Shown here: piece by piece, positions 59,203 to 64,000 of the stretch
Numbering within the stretch: the first letter of the stretch is position 1
How the letters are laid out: the number at the start of each line of letters is the position of its first letter
Assembly: GCF_005845215.1 (NCBI RefSeq)
Contig: NZ_SPHO01000024.1
Span: forward strand, 1 to 64,000
Direction of reading: 5' to 3'
Source: Clostridium sp. 1001271st1 H5
Lineage (GTDB): Bacteria; Bacillota; Clostridia; Lachnospirales; Lachnospiraceae
Length of the DNA: 64,000 nt
Made by a program: the position numbers and the translations under genes
Notes under the pieces: model-generated
What the model saw: only the letters and a program-made list of their open reading frames with translations
Database searches by the model: none
Told to the model about the DNA's origin: nothing

Positions 59203-61569
59203 TCATGTTAAATCGTACTGCACAGTCAGTCCATCACGGCCTTCTAATCCCTTCAGGCCCTCTTCCGTCATTTTCCTAATCTGTATCAGTATATCATAAT
59301 TTTCATGCTTTATATATAAAATTTTTCTATAAATATCATTAACTTTGTATACCGCTGCATTGACCGGCCCAATGAGCCGGAAGGACCTGTATCCCTGTAT
59401 TTTTTCCTGCTCCATGCGGTCCGCCCACTGCTGCACCCATCCTGCCGCCAGGTCCGCTGTCTGTTCCAGCGTCCCTTCCAGAGGGCAGGCCAGCTGGATG
59501 GTAAGCAGTGCCACTGCGGGAGGATATCCCAGCAGCCGTCTGTAAGCCATCTCCTGGCCGTAGAAGCTCTCATAATCCTGGGTAGCTGCCGTGCGGATGC
59601 TGTAATGCTCGGGCTGGTAGGTCTGAATCACCACATTTCCAGGCAAATCCCCTCTTCCGGCCCGGCCGGCTGCCTGGGTCAGAAGGGCAAAGGTCTGCTC
59701 CCCGCACCGGTAGTCCGAGGCGTAAAGGGACAAATCCGCTGCCAGGGCTCCCACCAGGGTCACCTTTGAGAAATCATGCCCCTTGACAATCATCTGGGTG
59801 CCTATAAGTATATCTGCCTCTCCCCTGGCAAATGAAGATAGTATCTCCTGGTGCCCGCCTTTTTTGGAGGTGGTATCCAAATCCATCCTTAGTATCCTGG
59901 CCTTAGGGAAAAGCTCTGCTGCCATGGCTTCAATCTTCTGGGTCCCTGTGCCAAAGGGCGCAATATAAGGCGAGCCGCACACAGGGCATTTTTTCGGCTG
60001 GGGAATGGTATACCCGCAGTAGTGGCACATCATGCGCCCGTCCCGGTGCAGGGTCAGGGTCACATCGCAGTGGGGACACTTGACAGCCTCGCCGCAGGAA
60101 CGGCAGGACACAAAATTCGCATAGCCCCTGCGGTTGATGAACAGCATGACCTGCTCCCTTTTTTCCAGGCGTTCCTCTATCAGCTCCTTAAGACGCCTGC
60201 TGAAAATGGAACGGTTCCCCTCCTTTAATTCTTCCCGCAAATCCACGATTTCAACCTGGGGAAGGCAGGCGTCCTCCTTAGCCCTCTCCTTCAGGGTAAA
60301 CAGCCCGTACTCTCCCCTCAAAGCCCTTGTATAGGACTCCAAAGAAGGGGTGGCCGAACCCATGACAAGGGAAGCATCATTCATCCGGGCCCGCCTGGCG
60401 GCTGCTTCCCTGGCATCATAGCGTGGGGACAGTTCGCTCTTATAGGCATTTTCATGTTCCTCGTCAATGATAATCAGCCCCAGGTTTTCAAAGGGGGCAA
60501 ACAGGGCGGAGCGCGGTCCGATGACAATATCGATGTCTCCTGTCCTGGCCCGTTCATACTGGTCATACCGTTCCCCTGCAGACATGCGGGAATTCATCAC
60601 CGACACCCGGTTGCCAAAGCGGCTGTAAAACCGCATAACGGTCTGCCAGGTAAGGGAAATCTCCGGTATCAGCACAATCACCTGCCGCCCGGCTCCCAGC
60701 ACATGGGCAATCAGCTCCATGTAGACCTCCGTCTTACCGCTTCCCGTCACCCCGTGAAGCAGATAAGTCCGCCGGATTCCCCGGTCATACTCCCCTGTAA
60801 CTGCATCTGCAATCTCCTGCTGGAAAGGATTCAGGTCCGGCGGGGCGCCCCACAGGCCGGTTCCCTCTGCCGCCCGGCTATCCGCTGCCGTCCGATTATC
60901 CGTCGCCCGGTTATCCGCTGCCCGGTTATCTGCCGCCGCACGGCTCCTATCACCGCCCCCCATAAGCAGCTTCATTTCCTCCAAAGGATTCCGGTATTTC
61001 TCCACCACCTCCACGGCAATGATTCCGGCCTCCAAAAGAGGCTTAATGGCTGTTGCTGTCAGGCTCAGCCGGTTCATGGCCTCCTCATAGGGAATGGCTC
61101 CGTTCTGAAGCAGGGCTTCTAAAAGCCGCAGCTTAGCCTTATGCTTCTTCCGTCCGGCCTCCTCCGCCAGCTCCTCCAGCACGCCCCTGCCAACCAGGGA
61201 ACGGATTCTCCGTTTAGGCGCCTCCCTGACCTTCTGCTTCACAGGCAGAACTGTTTTCAGGGCCTGATTCATGGTGGAGCCATACCGTTCCTTCATCCAC
61301 CAGGCCAGCCAAATAAGCTGGGACTCAGCAGGCACGCTTCCCTGCACAATCCCAGCCACATCTTTTAATTTATGGACATCTATCTGAGCCTGGTCTGTCA
61401 GCTCCACCACATATCCCTTACGCTGCCGGTTGCCCTGTCCAAAGGGTATGTAAACCTGCTGCCCCACCTGGATTTTCCCCTGCAGCTCCTCCGGTATTTT
61501 GTACTGGAACGTTCTGTCCACATTTTCGTGGGAAATATCTATAATAATACTGGCATATCTCTGCGCCAC
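59203..61569 (-). CDS. priA: Replication restart helicase PriA
   Basis: A protein of 788 residues. N-terminal 3'-DNA-binding domain (VDRTFQYKIPEEL), winged helix, helicase with GVTGSGKTEVY (Walker A), IIDEEHE (DEEH box), two zinc modules (CRSCG, CPHC, CHYCG, CPVCG) and QAAGRAGRGD motif VI. PriA restarts stalled replication forks. Between the winged helix and helicase there is an unusual repetitive insert, residues about 205-240. ATG 61569 heads the long priA-to-thiN operon; AGGTGAAG lies upstream. Confidence 0.96.
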   Translation of the reverse strand: MAQRYASIIIDISHENVDRTFQYKIPEELQGKIQVGQQVYIPFGQGNRQRKGYVVELTDQAQIDVHKLKDVAGIVQGSVPAESQLIWLAWWMKERYGSTMNQALKTVLPVKQKVREAPKRRIRSLVGRGVLEELAEEAGRKKHKAKLRLLEALLQNGAIPYEEAMNRLSLTATAIKPLLEAGIIAVEVVEKYRNPLEEMKLLMGGGDRSRAAADNRAADNRATDNRTAADSRAAEGTGLWGAPPDLNPFQQEIADAVTGEYDRGIRRTYLLHGVTGSGKTEVYMELIAHVLGAGRQVIVLIPEISLTWQTVMRFYSRFGNRVSVMNSRMSAGERYDQYERARTGDIDIVIGPRSALFAPFENLGLIIIDEEHENAYKSELSPRYDAREAAARRARMNDASLVMGSATPSLESYTRALRGEYGLFTLKERAKEDACLPQVEIVDLREELKEGNRSIFSRRLKELIEERLEKREQVMLFINRRGYANFVSCRSCGEAVKCPHCDVTLTLHRDGRMMCHYCGYTIPQPKKCPVCGSPYIAPFGTGTQKIEAMAAELFPKARILRMDLDTTSKKGGHQEILSSFARGEADILIGTQMIVKGHDFSKVTLVGALAADLSLYASDYRCGEQTFALLTQAAGRAGRGDLPGNVVIQTYQPEHYSIRTAATQDYESFYGQEMAYRRLLGYPPAVALLTIQLACPLEGTLEQTADLAAGWVQQWADRMEQEKIQGYRSFRLIGPVNAAVYKVNDIYRKILYIKHENYDILIQIRKMTEEGLKGLEGRDGLTVQYDLT
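60863..60955 (-). repeat. Tandem 15-18 bp repeat inside priA
   Basis: Units resembling GCCCGGTTATCCGCT on plus are repeated about five times with small changes, encoding repeats of A-A-D-N-R / A-T-D-N-R / A-A-D-S-R on the minus strand. It keeps the frame and lies in the linker before the helicase domain. Confidence 0.75.
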
Positions 61570-61717
61570 TCACTTCACCTGTCTGTCCTGATATTTTGTA
61601 CTTTGGTTATTATACATGAGAATTCAGCAAAATGCAAATGGGACGGGGAGATAGGCAAACACGGACAGGAAATTTTATCCGAGGGAGAAAGGCCGACATG
61701 GATTACTGTATTGCATT

Positions 61718-62509
61718 TTACTTTTGGAATATGTCAATTGCATGGCTTGTGATGCCTGTCAGGTCCCCGCGTTCACAGGTGGCATAGTGGTATTTCAGGT
61801 ATAATTCAAATGTCTCATCGTCCATCTTATCAATTGCTTCGCGCATGAGCAGGGCGCAGCCGTCCGCTGCGGCATAGTGCAGGCGCGTTGTGGGGAATAC
61901 GGACATCAAATCGTCAATGTCTTCTTTGCGTACAAGTTCAAACAGGTCCTTTGGTTCGGATTTTGCGGCAAAGGTTTCGGGGTCAAGCAATCCCCTTTTA
62001 ATGTATTCAGATACATTGATGCTGCTGCGGTTGAATCCTTCGTCCAGGAGACATCCGTCGGATATAACGTATGCGGCTATGATTACGCCTCCTTGTTTTG
62101 TGACGCGGATAGCCTCCCCCAGCGCCTGGCGCTTATCTTCCTGATTATAAAGGTGATATAAGGGTCCTAACAGCAGCGTAATGTCATATTGATTGTCCGG
62201 AAAGGCGGATAAATCCAAAGCATTGCCCTGTGTAATTGTTACATGTTCCTCGGGCCGTGTGTGTTTGCGGAATACTTCTATATTATGGGGGACCAGTTCC
62301 ACTGCGTCAACCTGATAACCCTGACGTGCCAGCGCATGGGAATACCGGCCGGTCCCTGCGCCGATTTCCAGCACCCGGCTGCCGGGGGTTATGTATGCTT
62401 CAATGTAGCGCATGGTGGTAAGAAATTCAACGGCGCCATGCTTCATGCTCAGACGGCTGTCCTCGTCATAGTTATTATAAAAATCAATGATGTACTGATT
62501 TGTTGTCAT
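61718..62509 (-). CDS. SAM-dependent class I methyltransferase
   Basis: About 263 residues. SAM site VLEIGAGTGRYSHALARQGY near residue 48, acidic AVELVP after it, and YDITLLLGPLYHL as motif for substrate side. Similar to small-molecule methyltransferases of the Methyltransf_25/11 group; substrate unknown. ATG 62509 has AGAGGTG upstream. It follows the TetR gene by 36 bp and is probably controlled by it. Confidence 0.87.
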   Translation of the reverse strand: MTTNQYIIDFYNNYDEDSRLSMKHGAVEFLTTMRYIEAYITPGSRVLEIGAGTGRYSHALARQGYQVDAVELVPHNIEVFRKHTRPEEHVTITQGNALDLSAFPDNQYDITLLLGPLYHLYNQEDKRQALGEAIRVTKQGGVIIAAYVISDGCLLDEGFNRSSINVSEYIKRGLLDPETFAAKSEPKDLFELVRKEDIDDLMSVFPTTRLHYAAADGCALLMREAIDKMDDETFELYLKYHYATCERGDLTGITSHAIDIFQK

Positions 62510-62545
62510 AATGCACCTCTGTTTCAACCTGATTGTGATATACCG

Positions 62546-63133
62546 CTAAGCAGATAAGCTCCAGTCCGGCTTTTCCTGTCTGATGAGAGCTGTCAGCATA
62601 TTTGCGACCATTCTTTCAATGCCGGTATTATCTAATAATATCTTCTGCCCTGCTGCCAGGACCGCTATGCCGTGAGAATAAAGGAATAAATCTATAAATA
62701 TTGCCCTTGCCCGCTCCGGCTCAACTCCAATTATCTCTGCAAATTCCCCTGCCCGCTTTTCATTGCCTATCTCCTTATAGAAATCACCGGGCTCAGCCAT
62801 GTTCAGATTCATATCGCTTATAAAGAGCAGCTTGAACAGATGCGTCTCTTCCTTCGCAAATTCAATATAGGAAAGCGGAAGAACCAGGCAGGGTTTTACG
62901 CCTTCAGACCTGTTAAAGCCAGCAACATACTGACTGTAATAATCATAAGCAAAATCAAGAAATTCTTTTTTTAATTCTTCCATGTTCGCATAACATGTAA
63001 AAATCGGACGCGTAGAACATTGTAATTTACCCGAAATGCTCCTGGCATTGACACACTCAAATCCCGATTCCCTCGTAATATCTAAAACCGTTTTTAATAT
63101 CATTTCCTTTGTTATCTTTGCTTTGGGCGGCAT
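62546..63133 (-). CDS. TetR family regulator
   Basis: A protein of 195 residues. N-terminal HTH region (ITKEMILKTVLDITRESGFE, ARSISGKLQCSTRPIF) and a C-terminal ligand-binding domain without a recognised family name. Usually a repressor released by a small molecule. ATG 63133 follows CGAGGTAAC. A 30-bp palindrome 29 bp upstream is its likely operator, which implies autoregulation. Its C-terminal WHG-like region contacts SAM methyltransferase neighbour only by operon position. Confidence 0.88.
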   Translation of the reverse strand: MPPKAKITKEMILKTVLDITRESGFECVNARSISGKLQCSTRPIFTCYANMEELKKEFLDFAYDYYSQYVAGFNRSEGVKPCLVLPLSYIEFAKEETHLFKLLFISDMNLNMAEPGDFYKEIGNEKRAGEFAEIIGVEPERARAIFIDLFLYSHGIAVLAAGQKILLDNTGIERMVANMLTALIRQEKPDWSLSA

Positions 63134-63161
63134 ATTGTTACCTCGTTCATCTCAAATCACA

Positions 63162-63191
63162 ATAGTTATATAACATATGTTGCATAACTAT
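63162..63191. promoter_or_regulatory. Palindromic operator upstream of the TetR gene
   Basis: ATAGTTAT (63162-63169) and ATAACTAT (63184-63191) are perfect inverted arms around a palindromic AACATATGTT centre. A further TTGTTGCATAA copy follows at about 63191-63201. Size and symmetry fit a TetR dimer or dimer pair. Confidence 0.75.
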
Positions 63192-63307
63192 TGTTGCATA
63201 AAATGCAGCAAATGTCAACCGGTTTTACAACAAAAACAGCACAGCCAGTAAGGCTGCACCGTTTCACAAAAGACAATCATACCACTTAATACTGTTTTAC
63301 AACTGTC

Positions 63308-63523
63308 CCAGGCAATTACCTGTCCCTCAACCCCATAAGAAAAGGGCAATAACTCCCTTACTGCAATCTTTTTCAATTTCCCGTCCACTTGAAGAATCAC
63401 ATCACATTCCGGCGTATCATCATTTTAAATCTGACGGCAGTTACCGCAGGGAGGTATGATTTCCCCGCCCTCCTTACCGCGGACCGCCGCAATGGTTATC
63501 AATTCCCTTTCACCATGCGAATC
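63308..63523 (-). pseudogene. Cytidine deaminase-like gene remnant
   Basis: Minus-strand translation directly after the MATE stop gives DSHGERELITIAAVRGKEGG, then IIPPCGNCRQ, a stop (TAA at 63425-63427), and in the same frame DDTPECDVIL and ELLPFSYGV. PCGNCRQ is the zinc-binding PCxxC motif of cytidine/blasticidin-S deaminases and ELLPFSYG is their usual C-terminal strand. The N-terminal catalytic C/HAE part is absent. So this is a truncated copy with an in-frame stop, certainly non-functional. Confidence 0.75.
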
Positions 63524-64000
63524 TCACTCCACAACCCCCGCTCTTCTCTCAAACCCCTTAAACCGTCCTGAAAACAAGATTGCCCGGAATATCCAGTCAA
63601 TGAACATGCCGTACCATACCCCGGAAAGTCCCAGGCCGAATATGTATACAAAGAGGTATGCAAATCCGATTCGGAATACCCACATGGAGAACACGGACAC
63701 GGCCATGGTGAATTTGGCGTCCAGGGAAGCTCTCAGTGCATGGGGGATGGTGAAGGCCAGGGGCCATATAATCATGGCAATGCTGTGAATCAGAATCAGC
63801 TCCCGCGCCATGGCGGCTGCCCGGGAGGACAGATGATAGATTCCCACCAGTTCGGCGGACCAGATGACCATGGCTGTGCTGAATACGGCCAGGATTCCAT
63901 ATACCACCAGTATAAGGGATTTCGTGTAATGCTTGGCCTCCTTTAAACGTCCGGCGCCCACGCACTGGCCTACTATGGTTACCAGTCCCAGGCCAATGGC
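63524..64000 (-). CDS. MATE family transporter, C-terminal part (runs off the window)
   Basis: An open frame of 159 codons continuing to the window edge without a start. It has about four hydrophobic segments; IGLGLVTIVGQCVGAGRL at the edge and AMARELILIHSIAMIIWPLAF are typical of MATE proteins (second half). The N-terminal part lies beyond 64000. The substrate is unknown. It is followed directly by the deaminase remnant, so the 3' flank has been rearranged, but the gene itself seems intact in what is visible. Confidence 0.85.
   Translation of the reverse strand, partial: AIGLGLVTIVGQCVGAGRLKEAKHYTKSLILVVYGILAVFSTAMVIWSAELVGIYHLSSRAAAMARELILIHSIAMIIWPLAFTIPHALRASLDAKFTMAVSVFSMWVFRIGFAYLFVYIFGLGLSGVWYGMFIDWIFRAILFSGRFKGFERRAGVVE

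Overview
This window reads as a chromosomal segment of a spore-forming, anaerobic Clostridia species, most likely a Lachnospiraceae of the Enterocloster/Clostridium clostridioforme type. That placement is inferred from the sigK, codY and prkC-prpC-rsgA-rpe-thiN gene orders, a ZTP riboswitch, YesMN-type carbohydrate regulation and protein character; no species call is possible from the window alone. The body of the window (about 8.4-61.6 kb) is moderately GC-rich housekeeping DNA. The first 7.5 kb is clearly AT-rich and looks acquired.

Positions 1-7,000 hold the most unusual structure. It is a one-directional array of small, functionally unrelated genes, all on the minus strand: zinc-ribbon protein, ASCH protein, PAP2 phosphatase, HTH membrane regulator, DUF6199-like membrane protein, P-loop kinase, GNAT acetyltransferase, GGDEF cyclase, a broken metallo-beta-lactamase-fold gene, a flavodoxin-type reductase and a TudS/DUF523-type protein. 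Most are separated by about 38-bp imperfect inverted repeats, each abutting the stop codon of one gene and lying just before the ribosome binding site of the next. The layout resembles an integron cassette array without its integrase (CALIN-like), but the repeats are shorter than classical attC sites. An Imm22-like immunity gene and a wrecked IS91-type transposase lie between the array and the core genome.

8.4-16.5 kb: tsf, rpsB, codY, then topA-dprA-comM, with recognisable promoters. 16.5-19 kb: a two-gene radical-SAM/DUF4130 DNA-metabolism operon whose promoter is bracketed by two LexA (SOS) boxes. 19-26.7 kb: galE, sigK (no pro-sequence), an LtaS-like phosphoglycerol transferase, a MATE transporter, and a purine pair (stand-alone AICAR transformylase plus PurO-like IMP cyclohydrolase) behind a ZTP riboswitch. 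26.7-30.8 kb: a MacB-like ABC ATPase/permease with a large secreted accessory protein.

31-41 kb: a carbohydrate locus. A lipoprotein, two permeases, an amidohydrolase, a GH4 glycosidase and an acid-sugar-type enolase-superfamily enzyme read leftward; a YesM/YesN two-component pair is divergent. It resembles lplABCD/yes loci for galacturonide-type sugars. 41.3-49.2 kb: pyrBI, a VOC protein, serS, a YtcJ-like amidohydrolase, an Rpn-family nuclease, a MITE-like inverted-repeat element, and a pyridoxal/pyridoxamine-type kinase with an ECF S component. 49.3-61.6 kb: the conserved operon priA-def-fmt-yugP-rsmB-rlmN-prpC-prkC-rsgA-rpe-thiN. 61.7-64 kb: a TetR regulator with a strong palindromic operator and a SAM methyltransferase, a cytidine-deaminase remnant, and the 3' part of a second MATE gene.
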